Positions 23,706 to 33,370 of a DNA stretch of 45,144 nt are shown piece by piece (position 1 is the first letter of the stretch; each line of letters starts with the position of its first letter). Source of the DNA: Butyrivibrio sp. MB2005 (GTDB lineage Bacteria; Bacillota; Clostridia; Lachnospirales; Lachnospiraceae); assembly GCF_000424285.1 (NCBI RefSeq), contig NZ_AUJP01000027.1, forward strand, positions 1 to 45,144. Reading direction: 5' to 3'. The notes beneath the pieces were generated by a model, which was given only the letters and a program-made list of their open reading frames with translations, was not told where the DNA came from and ran no database searches. Made by a program: the position numbers and the translations under genes.

Positions 23706-24890
23706 TTAAATATACTCGACAATTGTGTTATACAGCCTTCTGGATTCAATCGGCTTTACAAGGTGAGCATTCATCCCGGCCTTGATGCTCTGTTCGTAAT
23801 CTTCGTGGAAAGCATTCACTGTCATAGCTATGATTGGAATACTCCTGGATGAAGGAATTGTTGTATTCTCTCTTATCTGTCTTGCTACGGATAATCCGTC
23901 TATATCAGGCATTACAATATCAAGCAGTATAATATCAAATTTACCATGTTCCGTCCTGTATGTATGTAGCGCCTCCCTGCCATCACGTACCGTAACTACT
24001 TCCGCGCCTTTCTGTCTAAGAAGTCTGTCTACAATCTCAAGATTGATCTCATCATCATCTGCAACAAGAATTCTTTTATGTGAAAAGTCGAAGTTGCGAT
24101 TAATCAAAGCAGCATACTCTCCAGCCGATACCATAGAGAAACGGATCGTTAACTGTATACTTGCTCCCTCTTCAGGATCAGAGGTGGCTTTAATAGTGTC
24201 CGCTCCCAATTCATGCGCATAATATCTAATGATAGTAATAGTTGGATCCATAGTTTCCAAAAAGGAATACGTATCATATTCAACAGCTTCAAACTCATCC
24301 CTTAAAGCCTGCAGCTTACTGCTTGTAATTGTTGTATCTTCCCCATAGGCTTTAAAACTTATATCAATATAATTGTTGACGTTGCCTACATTTTCTACTT
24401 CCAGATTAACAACACCCTTATTGGACATCATCTCTGTAACCACTCTTATCATCTTACGGAGAATACGAAAAAGAATTAAATAATCTGTACTGATGTAACA
24501 GTTCTTAAGCTCCTTTTTCTCTATGACAAGCTCTATTCCCACCGGACTTAAAAAATTAGCAACATCCTTTTTCAATGAATCCAGTAATGCATCCAAATCA
24601 ACAAATTCCGGATGCAATCTTACATGGTTCAACGTAATTTGACGCATTGCCATAACATCATCAATAGATGCATTCATCAAATGGCTTGCACGGTTTATCT
24701 GATCCAGGTAATGTTTTGTGGCTACTTCATCATAACCACTCTCTTTTGCCAAATTTGAAAACTCAATGATAGAATACAGTGGTCCTCTGACACTTCTGTT
24801 CATCTGCTCAATTAAGGAATTGCTATTTTTTAACTTATGTTCTGTATCAATTAGTTTGTCAATTAGCTTCTTATCATTAATATCGTCCAT
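23706..24890 (-). CDS. degenerate histidine kinase (no phosphoacceptor His) fused to an intact receiver
   Basis: I start at 24890 (MDDINDKKLI, 394 residues); a longer frame to 24995 would overlap the divergent gene. Residues about 15-290 resemble a HisKA-HATPase module, but the H-box reads MNRSVRGPL where the neighbouring kinase reads MSHDMRTPL, so the His is Arg. The N and G1 boxes are not recognisable. The C-terminal receiver (from about 300) is complete: LVADDDE, ILLDIVMPD with the phospho-Asp, and HLVKPIE. It should therefore be unable to autophosphorylate but able to receive phosphate, most simply from the Hpt protein at 28789. No membrane segment or output domain is present. Confidence 0.75.
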   Translation of the reverse strand: MDDINDKKLIDKLIDTEHKLKNSNSLIEQMNRSVRGPLYSIIEFSNLAKESGYDEVATKHYLDQINRASHLMNASIDDVMAMRQITLNHVRLHPEFVDLDALLDSLKKDVANFLSPVGIELVIEKKELKNCYISTDYLILFRILRKMIRVVTEMMSNKGVVNLEVENVGNVNNYIDISFKAYGEDTTITSSKLQALRDEFEAVEYDTYSFLETMDPTITIIRYYAHELGADTIKATSDPEEGASIQLTIRFSMVSAGEYAALINRNFDFSHKRILVADDDEINLEIVDRLLRQKGAEVVTVRDGREALHTYRTEHGKFDIILLDIVMPDIDGLSVARQIRENTTIPSSRSIPIIAMTVNAFHEDYEQSIKAGMNAHLVKPIESRRLYNTIVEYI

Positions 24891-25008
24891 CGTTTTTCTC
24901 TTTTCTATGGAAAAATTTCTGAAAACTTGAGATAATAATATCATATATTCTAATAAAAATGAGTGAATTAAATATAAAATTATTATGCTGAGCATAGAAA
25001 GGCACTAT

Positions 25009-28000
25009 ATGTATAACTCTCAGGAGATTTCTGTCAATATTCAACCGCACTGTGTAGTAGGAATTGGAGCTTCAGCCGGTGGACTTGAAGCTCTTCAGCA
25101 ATTTCTGACTTTTCTTCCATCCAATACCGGCATGGCTTTTGTTATAATCCAGCATCTGGCTCCCAATCACAAAAGTATGCTTGTTGACATACTTGGAAAA
25201 TATAATTCAATGCCTATAAAGGAAATAGAGGACGGAATGCAGGTCGAAAGAAACCACATATATATGATTCCGCCCAAATACAACGTAGTAATCCATAACA
25301 ATGTCTTGAGTCTCAAGGAGCAAAACCCCCAGGAGATAAGCCACCCTATCGACATCTTCTTCCGCTCTCTTGCCAATGCCTATGAAAACCGTTCCGTTGC
25401 TGTCATTCTTTCAGGAACAGGTTCTGACGGAACAAATGGTATCAGGGCCATCAAAGAACAAAATGGTATGATTATTGTTCAAAGCCCTGAGTCTGCCAAG
25501 TTCGATGGCATGCCAAGAAATGCAATAAGTACAGGTTTTGTGGACCTTATGTTAAAACCGGATTCCATTGCCAGAGAACTTGCGCATATTGCCAAATCTG
25601 TGGTAGACGCGGAAACACAGCTAGGCGTCACCGATGATGACCTTCTCTCCAAGGTTTTTTCAATATTAAAAAATGTCACCAATATAAACTACGCTTACTA
25701 TAAGCAGACAACCATCCTTCGAAGAATAGAAAGAAGACTTGTAGTAACACATAATCGTAACCTTCGGGAATACGTCAACTACATGACTACAAACCCGGAG
25801 GAAGCAAAAATCCTTGCGAAGGAGGTTCTGATTGGTGTCACATCATTTTTTCGTGACCCTGACTACTTCGAAGTATTAAAAGAGAATGTCATCAAAAAGT
25901 TGATCACAAGCTCTCATTCCGACGATGAACTGCGCGTCTGGGTTGCCGGCTGCTCAACAGGTGAAGAAGCCTACTCTATTGCTATTCTGTTTGCCGAAGC
26001 CATGGAAGAGCTTTCAACACACAGAAGCGTAAAGATATTTGCAACAGACCTTGATCCTGACTCAATAAGCACTGCTGTCCGCGGAATTTACGGAAACAAC
26101 ATAATTGAGGATGTGTCTGTCGCAAGACTCTCCAAATTTTTTACACGAAAAGGGAACAAATATGTAATTCATCATGACATAAGAAAGATGATCATCTTTG
26201 CCCAACACAACGTATTCCAGGATCCTCCTTTCGGAAAACTGGATTTAATCTGCTGCAGAAACGTACTTATATATTTCCAGGCTGTTCTGCAACGGAATCT
26301 TTTTGCTATTTTTCACATGGCTCTTTCCGACAGGGGATATCTGTTCCTTGGTCGTTCAGAATCAGTTATAGACTATGCGGATGTATTCCGTGTTGTGTGC
26401 GCTGATGAAAAGATTTTCATACACTATGCAGAGGGGAATGCACCCGTTCACGAGCAATTTGCCTATTCCATGAGCAATATCGAAACCCCTATTGAGCCCA
26501 TCAATGTTTCTGGAATTGACGATGAAGATACCACCAGTTACAAGGCGCACGAGCTCGACACCTCTGTTCTTGAAGCGCTTATGCCCGCGACTGTTCTTGT
26601 TAATGAAAAGAACGAGCTTGTAAGAAGTTATGGTGACTGTTCAAGGCTCATCTCACTTCCTACAGGCCAAGTTACTTTGGATATTTTCCAGCTCATCAGG
26701 GCTGATTTTAAAATTGCGCTCTCAACTGCACTTAAAGAAGCCAGAATTACTGGCGAACGCAAAGCATACTCAGATATTCCTGTTGAAATTGATGGTAAAG
26801 CAGAATTTGTTTCAATTGTTGCATATCCTATCTCGGATAATCATGGTGATAAAACAGATTTTACTGCAGTTTCATTTATACGCAGACGCGAACTTGCAAA
26901 TATCGATATGCAGAAATATAAGGTTGATTTTGCGGCATCCCAGCGTATATCAGATCTCGAACAGGAACTAAAGGCAACCAAAAACTCGCTGCGCCAGACC
27001 GTAACAGAGCTGGAATCAACTAACGCCGAGCTCCAGGCCGCCAACGAGGAGCTTCTTACCGCTAACGAAGAACTTCAGTCAAGTAACGAAGAGCTTCAGT
27101 CAGTTAATGAAGAATTATATACTGTAAATTCCGAATATCAAACCAAGGTTACAGAGCTAGCCGTTGCAAACAACGATATCTCGAACTTTTTGTCCTCCAC
27201 CCTTGTTGGAATACTTATGGTGGACAAGGATCTGAACATAAGAAAATATACGGAATACATCTCATCCGAATTCAGTATTGCAGATCAGGATGTAGGTAGA
27301 TCACTTCGCTACATTGGCTTTAACTTTACCACAATAGATCTTCTTGAACTATGTCGTGTAGTTCTTAATACCATGGAACCAGTAGAACAACGATGTGCAT
27401 CCGTTGCAGGAAAAACCTATCTTATCCGCATTGCACCTTACCACGAAATCAATGGAACTGAAGAATCCGGTATCTCACCCAACGATAAAAAACGGGCACT
27501 CAAAGGACTGGTTCTTACTTTTGTTGATACTACCAAGCAAATCGATGATCAGGAGCAGATTGATGAAATGGGTAAAGCCCTTCGCGCTGCGGTAAAATCA
27601 AGTCGCGAAAAAGAGACCTTCCTTTCACAGATGTCTCACGATATGAGAACTCCTCTCACTGCTATCTTTGGACTTACACAGCTTTCACTTCAGGAGGATT
27701 CCATAACACCTGCACTTAAGGATAATCTTGATAAGATTATGACTTCCAGCCAATATCTTTTGACACTTATCGAGGAAATTCTGGAGACAAGCAAGATTAA
27801 CGCAGGAAAAATAGTTTCGATAAGTTCGGCTGTCCGCGAGGAAAATCTTATAACTTCAATTTCAACTATGACAGCTGAGCAAGCTCGTGAAGCAGGCCTT
27901 AATTTTGAATATAAGATAAATGGTTCAAAGGATCGTTATGTCCTTATGGACACCAAGCATGTGGAGAGATCCATCCTGAACCTTCTTTCAAATAGTATTA

Positions 28001-28758
28001 AATTTACTCCAAAAGGCGGCAGGATAATCTTTACAACAAATGTAACCTATACTGATACATCTTCTGTTCATACATACACTATCAGAGACACAGGTATCGG
28101 AATAAGTGATGATTTCCAACAGCGTATGTTTATGCCCTTCGAACAGTATCGTGGTACAGATGATCCATACCAGGAAGGGACAGGACTCGGTCTTTACATA
28201 TGCAAAAATCTCGTAGAACTCATGGGTGGAACCATCTCCTGCACTAGTCACGTAGGCGTGGGAACCGAGTTTACCATAGTTCTTACATATCCTCTCGCAA
28301 CAGATGAGCAGATATCACTGCATACGCATCAATCTGAAGAATACGAGGATCAGATTCTCTACGGAAAAACCATTCTTCTTGCTGAAGATAACACAATAAA
28401 TGCGGAAGTCATTATTAAACTGTTAAAAACAAAGGGAATTCATACAGAAGTAGCCAGAGATGGACAGGAAGCCATTGATATGTTCAAAGGACGTGATCCT
28501 TACCATTATCAGGCCCTTTTAATGGATCTTATGATGCCTGTCAAGACGGGTCTTGATGCGGCAAAAGAGATTCGAAGCCTTTCTACGCCTGATGCAGCTG
28601 TTATTCCAATCTTTGCGCTTACTGCAGATATGGCTAACGATGTAGAAAGCCGCTGCCAGAATGCAGGTATCGATCTGATACTGGAAAAGCCAATTGACCA
28701 AAACAGACTGTTTGCAAGCCTTGCCAAGGCTATCCAGAAGCAGCTCGATAAGGCCTGA
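25009..28758 (+). CDS. CheB-CheR-PAS-histidine kinase-receiver hybrid
   Basis: I start at 25009, where GAAAGG precedes the ATG by 6 bases, giving 1249 residues. In order: a CheB methylesterase domain (about 15-190; GIGASAGGLEAL, VIIQHLAP, ILSGTGSDGTNG), a CheR methyltransferase (220-470; GVTSFFRDPDYF, WVAGCSTGEEAYS, CCRNVLIYF), and a PAS-like part. A long heptad coiled coil follows (about 640-715; repeats of the form ANEEL), then a second PAS-like part, HisKA (MSHDMRTPLTAIFGL, His near 876), HATPase (NLLSNSIKFTPKGG, DTGIGIS, GTGLGLYICK) and a receiver (AEDNTINAE, LMDLMMPVKTG). All catalytic motifs look intact. It is cytoplasmic, and no MCP is encoded nearby, so the methylation target is unknown. 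Confidence 0.9.
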   Translation: MYNSQEISVNIQPHCVVGIGASAGGLEALQQFLTFLPSNTGMAFVIIQHLAPNHKSMLVDILGKYNSMPIKEIEDGMQVERNHIYMIPPKYNVVIHNNVLSLKEQNPQEISHPIDIFFRSLANAYENRSVAVILSGTGSDGTNGIRAIKEQNGMIIVQSPESAKFDGMPRNAISTGFVDLMLKPDSIARELAHIAKSVVDAETQLGVTDDDLLSKVFSILKNVTNINYAYYKQTTILRRIERRLVVTHNRNLREYVNYMTTNPEEAKILAKEVLIGVTSFFRDPDYFEVLKENVIKKLITSSHSDDELRVWVAGCSTGEEAYSIAILFAEAMEELSTHRSVKIFATDLDPDSISTAVRGIYGNNIIEDVSVARLSKFFTRKGNKYVIHHDIRKMIIFAQHNVFQDPPFGKLDLICCRNVLIYFQAVLQRNLFAIFHMALSDRGYLFLGRSESVIDYADVFRVVCADEKIFIHYAEGNAPVHEQFAYSMSNIETPIEPINVSGIDDEDTTSYKAHELDTSVLEALMPATVLVNEKNELVRSYGDCSRLISLPTGQVTLDIFQLIRADFKIALSTALKEARITGERKAYSDIPVEIDGKAEFVSIVAYPISDNHGDKTDFTAVSFIRRRELANIDMQKYKVDFAASQRISDLEQELKATKNSLRQTVTELESTNAELQAANEELLTANEELQSSNEELQSVNEELYTVNSEYQTKVTELAVANNDISNFLSSTLVGILMVDKDLNIRKYTEYISSEFSIADQDVGRSLRYIGFNFTTIDLLELCRVVLNTMEPVEQRCASVAGKTYLIRIAPYHEINGTEESGISPNDKKRALKGLVLTFVDTTKQIDDQEQIDEMGKALRAAVKSSREKETFLSQMSHDMRTPLTAIFGLTQLSLQEDSITPALKDNLDKIMTSSQYLLTLIEEILETSKINAGKIVSISSAVREENLITSISTMTAEQAREAGLNFEYKINGSKDRYVLMDTKHVERSILNLLSNSIKFTPKGGRIIFTTNVTYTDTSSVHTYTIRDTGIGISDDFQQRMFMPFEQYRGTDDPYQEGTGLGLYICKNLVELMGGTISCTSHVGVGTEFTIVLTYPLATDEQISLHTHQSEEYEDQILYGKTILLAEDNTINAEVIIKLLKTKGIHTEVARDGQEAIDMFKGRDPYHYQALLMDLMMPVKTGLDAAKEIRSLSTPDAAVIPIFALTADMANDVESRCQNAGIDLILEKPIDQNRLFASLAKAIQKQLDKA

Positions 28759-28788
28759 CACTTTACGCTTTTTTCTAGGAGATATTGT

Positions 28789-29145
28789 ATGGACAATAAG
28801 CAAATTGAAGCACTTAACTTATGGGGAGCGGATTCAGAATCAGCAATAAAAAGGATGCTTGGCGACGAAGTCTTCTACCTCAGTCTTGTTGATGCTTTTG
28901 TATCAAATAATGATTGGAATGATATGTGTAAATTAATTGAGAAAAAACAATACAGGGATGCCTTTGTCATATCTCACAGAATGAAAGGCTCCTGTGTCGA
29001 TCTCTCGTTGACGCCGCTTTTCAAAGCTATGTGCGAACTTACAGATGATCTGCGCTACGAAGAAATACGTCCAACGCTGGAAAGCGACCTTGAGGCAGCA
29101 CAAAAGCTCAGAGACTCTTTAATCAAAGCCTTACATTTAGAATGA
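28789..29145 (+). CDS. histidine-containing phosphotransfer (Hpt) protein
   Basis: This 118-residue protein is all-helical, with the Hpt signature AFVISHRMKGSCVDLSL, where His63 is the phosphoacceptor and is followed by the Lys-Gly pair. It starts 30 bases after the hybrid kinase gene with GGAGATATTGT before the ATG, so both form one operon. It should carry phosphate between the receiver of the hybrid kinase and a second receiver, possibly the one on the divergent degenerate kinase. Confidence 0.85.
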   Translation: MDNKQIEALNLWGADSESAIKRMLGDEVFYLSLVDAFVSNNDWNDMCKLIEKKQYRDAFVISHRMKGSCVDLSLTPLFKAMCELTDDLRYEEIRPTLESDLEAAQKLRDSLIKALHLE

Positions 29146-29164
29146 TTTATTTTCTGTTAGTTAT

Positions 29165-29220
29165 AAAAAGCCTGTCACCTTTACAGAACTTGTGATATGT
29201 ATAAGTGACAGGCATTTTTT
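29165..29220. terminator. bidirectional terminator between Hpt and transporter genes
   Basis: GCCTGTCAC (29170-29178) pairs with GTGACAGGC (29205-29213), with AAAAA on one side and ATTTTTT on the other. It lies between convergent genes. Confidence 0.85.
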
Positions 29221-29226
29221 CCGATT

Positions 29227-30351
29227 TTAACGTACAAATATATGAACCACTATGAAAACAGCCAGATATGCGATGTTCACAAGAGTGAAGGTCAGCAGAT
29301 ATTTGCCTGTTTTTTCTTTGTAATCATTGGTATATGCCTTAAAAGAAATCAGGCTGGCCATTGATGCGATAAGAGTTCCAAGACCTCCTACATTTACACC
29401 TGCAAGAAGCTCTTTGTAGTCTCCTGCAAAATCCGTAAGAAGCAATGTCGCAGGCACATTACTGATAAACTGGCTTGTTATAACAGATGTTATGAATTCT
29501 TTTCCCTGAACAAGATTCTGCAGAATATCGCGAATCTGAGGGATTTTTCCTATGTTTCCTGTAAAAATGAAGAATCCTATAAAGGTAAGAAGCAGGATGT
29601 AGTCTGCTCTCAGCAGAATTTTTCCATCAAGGATCGCTACAGTAACCAGGATGATACCCGCCATGATCTGCCATGGAATTATTCTAAGTACCGTAAGAAG
29701 TGCAACTACAAACAGGATGGAGTATATGACCACCTGCCCGGTGCTTCCGAAGCTTTTTACTATGTGGTAAGTGTCTGTCCTGTCACCAAGACCTTCCTTT
29801 TTTCCTGGAATGAACAGCACGGATATCATAAGAAGAACCAGCGCCAGTATCGAATATGGCAGCATACATCCGATGAACTGCGCCATGCTCATGCCTGTAA
29901 CTCCGTACAGATAGAGATTCTGAGGGTTTCCGATGGGAGTAAGCATACTTCCAAGGTTGGCTGCCACGGTCTGCAACACTACCACAGGGATCATCATATC
30001 TTCTCTTTTGCAGTTGTGAAGTGTCATAAGTGCGAAGGGCACGAAGGTAATCAGCGCCACATCATTTGTGATAAGCATGCTTCCGAAGAAACACATGAGG
30101 ATGAGGATTACCGCTACCTGCCATCCTTTTGAAACCTTTTTGAGAAGAATTTCTCCTATTTTTTCAAAAATGGAGTTCTCCCTGAAACCCTGGACCACGA
30201 TCATCAGTCCCCATAGGATGCCCAGCGACCTGAAATCTATATAACCGAGATAATCTTTTCCCGGGTGCACGAAAAAAGCTGAGATCACGGCCAGAAGCCA
30301 TGCTGCCGCAAGGACAGGATCAGATTTTAACTTGCTTATTATTTTTTTCAT
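29227..30351 (-). CDS. SLC13/ArsB-NhaD superfamily anion transporter
   Basis: I start at 30351 (MKKIISKLKS), which has GGGG at correct spacing, giving 374 residues. About ten hydrophobic helices are present, with two half-repeats carrying the family hairpin motifs: AANLGSMLTPIGNPQNLYLY in the first half and SQFISNVPATLLLTDF in the second. These match the SLC13/CitMHS/YbiR group of sodium- or proton-coupled anion transporters. The substrate (a dicarboxylate, arsenite or other anion) cannot be told. The 5' part overlaps the tail of a MATE remnant. Confidence 0.8.
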   Translation of the reverse strand: MKKIISKLKSDPVLAAAWLLAVISAFFVHPGKDYLGYIDFRSLGILWGLMIVVQGFRENSIFEKIGEILLKKVSKGWQVAVILILMCFFGSMLITNDVALITFVPFALMTLHNCKREDMMIPVVVLQTVAANLGSMLTPIGNPQNLYLYGVTGMSMAQFIGCMLPYSILALVLLMISVLFIPGKKEGLGDRTDTYHIVKSFGSTGQVVIYSILFVVALLTVLRIIPWQIMAGIILVTVAILDGKILLRADYILLLTFIGFFIFTGNIGKIPQIRDILQNLVQGKEFITSVITSQFISNVPATLLLTDFAGDYKELLAGVNVGGLGTLIASMASLISFKAYTNDYKEKTGKYLLTFTLVNIAYLAVFIVVHIFVR

Positions 30352-30553
30352 TACTACTATCCCCTTTGATATAATCATTGGAATTCCAGGCCCAGATAAG
30401 CTCTATGGCCATGAAAATCCAAATAGATGGCTCACACCATATTACAGCATTATACCCGAAATGGGGAATAAGTAGTATCACAAACATAACTTTTCCGCAA
30501 AGTTCTATTACGCTGCTCAAATGAAACCATTTACACGCCTCTTTGTCTGGCAA
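30320..30553 (-). pseudogene. C-terminal remnant of a MATE-family efflux protein
   Basis: The frame from a TTG at 30553 reads FHLSSVIELCGKVMFVILLI and then HFGYNAVIWCEPSIWIFMAI. This is the pattern of the last two helices of MATE exporters. It lacks the preceding ten helices, and a stop (TAA) lies just before it in the same frame. The tail runs into the start of the transporter gene. It is a fragment rather than a functional gene. Confidence 0.6.
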
Positions 30554-30899
30554 CGCTAATTACACTCGAATTGACTGCTTCCTGTTTTACATAATCTGCC
30601 AAATCTGTTATTTCTGTCTTATCTGTTACTAATATTAAAATCTGTAATGTAACACATATTCGTTGTCCCCATATAATATCTAATCTTTTCAGAGGTTTGG
30701 CAAAATCTTAAATTTCTATAAATTCTCATAAATGCAAAGTGATGATTTTTGGTCGGGTTTTATAAACATTTAATTCATTTGCGCTACTTGCTCGCTGTCT
30801 TCTTTACGGGGATGAATAGCATTTCCACTAATCACAAATAGTATTATCCATAAAGCTCCTCTGACAATATGCCGATCATCCCTGAAACAACAGTACCAT
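30554..30899. other. 346-base stretch without a convincing gene
   Basis: AT-rich sequence between the MATE remnant and the methyltransferase gene. On the minus strand a short frame ending IHPRKEDSEQVAQMN is visible near 30769-30860, preceded by a hydrophobic stretch, and may be a gene fragment. I see no clear promoter, RNA gene or terminator. Confidence 0.4.
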
Positions 30900-31571
30900 T
30901 TACCAGATCCACGGTATCAACTTGTGCTTTACCCGCTTTCTGTAATCGGAATATCCCGCAAGTCCTTGTTCAAGTACCTGTTCTTCATTGCGGATGCGTT
31001 TCGCGATGATCGGGATATATACAAGCATGATAACAAAAGATATAACCGATCCAAGTACAAGCGGCATTGATAAAAACAAAAGAAGGGTGCTCGAGTACAT
31101 CGGATGTCTGACAATCCCATAAAGGCCGGTATCTATCACCTTTTGGTTTTCCTGCACCTCGACAATTCTGGAAAGGTAAGCGTTTTCCCTAAGAACCTCC
31201 GCATAAAGCAAATAGCCAAGCAGAAACACTGCGGTTGCGGCATAGGCGATCCAATTTGGCAAAATGATCCAGCCAAACCGGAAATTTAACCCTGCTACGA
31301 CAAAAGCGGCAAAAAACATCAGTCCGCTCAATACGATGACCGTTTTCTGCTCGGATTGCTCTTCTTTTGCGTTCAGCCGTTTTTGTAACAGTTCCGGGCT
31401 TTTCTTCATCATGACAAATCCCGCTACGATCATGGGAACAAACAAAACTGCCATCAGAAGCCATCCGTTCCAATAGGAAAAAGATCCCGCGGGTATAAAC
31501 AGAAGAATACCCATCAGGAACACCCCCGAGATCACTTTTATGATTGCCTGTGCAAATAATTTACCGTTCAT
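30900..31571 (-). CDS. isoprenylcysteine methyltransferase (ICMT)-family membrane protein
   Basis: I start at 31571 (MNGKLFAQAI), which follows GGAGATAGT, giving 223 residues. Five hydrophobic helices are followed by the family core: ENAYLSRIVEVQENQKVIDT, then LYGIVRHPMYSS and the C-terminal RNEEQVLEQGLAGYSDYRKR. This core binds S-adenosylmethionine and methylates a lipid-like or thiol substrate at the membrane. Bacterial members often have unknown targets. It follows a stop-interrupted small frame by one base. Confidence 0.8.
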   Translation of the reverse strand: MNGKLFAQAIIKVISGVFLMGILLFIPAGSFSYWNGWLLMAVLFVPMIVAGFVMMKKSPELLQKRLNAKEEQSEQKTVIVLSGLMFFAAFVVAGLNFRFGWIILPNWIAYAATAVFLLGYLLYAEVLRENAYLSRIVEVQENQKVIDTGLYGIVRHPMYSSTLLLFLSMPLVLGSVISFVIMLVYIPIIAKRIRNEEQVLEQGLAGYSDYRKRVKHKLIPWIW

Positions 31572-31572
31572 A

Positions 31573-31713
31573 CTATCTCCTTTTCTCATACCGTATCATC
31601 AGCATATGCGCCGGTTTAAGATTTGCCACGGTGTATCGACGAACTACAGGAAGCGACCCCTGCTACAGTTCATGGTAATATGGACAGATGTTCTCATAGT
31701 GTCCATCCTTCAT
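31573..31713 (-). pseudogene. small frame upstream of the ICMT gene, interrupted by an amber stop
   Basis: From an ATG at 31713 with a strong GGAGGATTTCGT site, the frame reads MKDGHYENICPYYHEL, then TAG, then QGSLPVVRRYTVANLKPAHM and on to a stop one base before the ICMT start. The good SD and the tight junction suggest a former small gene damaged by a point mutation. Translation of only the first 16 residues is also possible. No family is recognised. Confidence 0.35.
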
Positions 31714-31748
31714 ACGAAATCCTCCGGGAAAAATGGCAGGTGCAAATG

Positions 31749-33173
31749 TTACTTATACATATCATCAACTGTGATAAGAACAAGATTTGTCTTATCTATA
31801 TCATTAAACCAGTCTGTAAATCCGCTAAGTGAAAACAGCAAATATTTTGTAATATTGTATTTACCGGAAATGGGTCTTGCTCTTCCGACCAGGGTTTCAT
31901 ATATTCCTTTATCAATCTTTTCATTCTTAAACTTGCATTCACCGATAACTGCAGTCTTGTCTATTGTGGAAATGCCAACAACGTCTATGTCCGTTGCCTG
32001 CTGATACCACTTATCTTCCGCATCCTGAAGCTGTTCTACGCCCCACCAGGTTCCGGTCTCAGTTAAGAATGATCCAAATGCTCCCTGGATTCCCTGCTCC
32101 AATGTGTAATATCTGCACATTTCTTCAAAAACACTTCCCATGAATTCATGGAGTTTTGGCTTTACAGCCTTTTCATAGTAGAGTTCTCCCTGCCCCATCT
32201 CTATTACGCTAATGGCCTTGGGAATAAACTCATACCAGAACTTAAACATATGATCCTTTAGTACATACTGAGTCTTTTTCTTGTTCTTTTCCTCTGTGAT
32301 GCATTTTTTCTTCTCTACAAGACCCACATCTATCAGCTTTTCAAGGGAATAGAGAACTGTCGGATCCTTTTCCTTTACTTTGGATGCAATGATATTAAGG
32401 GCATTTTCTCCTGATGCTACCTGTTCTATAACGTTATTTACAAGAGTTACATCAGCAAATTCCTGGGTAAGAAGATTCTTTGTTTCATCAAAAAGATATC
32501 CGTTTGTATTAAAGAATAGACGCTTGATATTATCATCAAGGCTCTTTTTAGGATCAAACAGGGACAGATACTTTGCAACTCCTCCTGTTACGCCGTAGCA
32601 TATAGCCTTATCTTCCGATGAGTAATCCGGAACAAATAGCGCTGAATCTCTGTAATTAAATGCTTCCAGCTTAATCTGAGCGTCTCTCCTTCCAAAGACA
32701 GGACTCTTTTCACTAAGGACCTTTTTCTCCATAAAACTAAGTGCCGATCCGCAAAGTATCAGCATCAGATTCTTATCAAGCCATTTTGTATCAATATACT
32801 TCTGAAGGATTGATAAGAGTGCTTCATCCTTCTCAGCCCAATATGGAAGCTCATCTATTACAAGTATGATCTTTTCATCAGATTCACTTAGCTTTTTTGT
32901 CAGAATATCAAGTACGCTCTCAATTGATGGAAAGGTCGCATCACTATATTCAGGATTAAGAACGTCCAGGACTTGTTTTGAAAAAAGCTCTAAGTTCCTT
33001 TCTGAACCCACCTTTGTTGCTGTGTAGAATATGGCCTTCTTATCTTTTATGAACTCTGTAATAAGGTACGATTTTCCTACTCTTCGTCTGCCATATATAA
33101 TGGTCATTCCGAAGCCCGCTTTGGAATATACTTCATTTAGCGATTTTAATTCTCTTTCTCGTCCAATGAACAT
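31749..33173 (-). CDS. ATPase with C-terminal DUF234 nuclease-like domain
   Basis: This 474-residue protein has an archaeal-type AAA/STAND-like ATPase domain: Walker A IIYGRRRVGKSYL near residue 28, Walker B IILVIDELPYWAEKD near 104, and sensor LILCGSALSFMEKKVL. A winged helix follows (about 270-310), then a DUF234 region with GECKFKNEKIDKG near residue 415, which resembles a PD-(D/E)XK core. Such proteins are common and multi-copy in anaerobes; their cellular role is not established, with defence or DNA maintenance suggested. AAGGAGAG lies before the ATG. It appears to be a single-gene unit. Confidence 0.82.
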   Translation of the reverse strand: MFIGRERELKSLNEVYSKAGFGMTIIYGRRRVGKSYLITEFIKDKKAIFYTATKVGSERNLELFSKQVLDVLNPEYSDATFPSIESVLDILTKKLSESDEKIILVIDELPYWAEKDEALLSILQKYIDTKWLDKNLMLILCGSALSFMEKKVLSEKSPVFGRRDAQIKLEAFNYRDSALFVPDYSSEDKAICYGVTGGVAKYLSLFDPKKSLDDNIKRLFFNTNGYLFDETKNLLTQEFADVTLVNNVIEQVASGENALNIIASKVKEKDPTVLYSLEKLIDVGLVEKKKCITEEKNKKKTQYVLKDHMFKFWYEFIPKAISVIEMGQGELYYEKAVKPKLHEFMGSVFEEMCRYYTLEQGIQGAFGSFLTETGTWWGVEQLQDAEDKWYQQATDIDVVGISTIDKTAVIGECKFKNEKIDKGIYETLVGRARPISGKYNITKYLLFSLSGFTDWFNDIDKTNLVLITVDDMYK

Positions 33174-33370
33174 ATGGCTCTCCTTAATTCAAATCATTTT
33201 TATTCAAATTGTTTTTAATAAAATCTCTTTGAATTAATATAACATGCCGACACTTATATTTCAATCAGGCTTTTATAGTTTTTGCATAAGGATCTTACTA
33301 AGTCAACTCTGAAAATTTTCAATTGAGGCTATTCATTTATAGTGCGTCAATCTGAAACATCCCCGGTGCC

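Noticed and set aside
24985..25008. Start of the CheB-CheR protein at the first ATG
   Set aside because: The ATG at 25009 has a well-placed GAAAGG; the earlier one has none.
31540..32004. 154-residue plus-strand frame
   Set aside because: Antisense to the ICMT upstream region and the end of the DUF234 gene; no SD and no family pattern.
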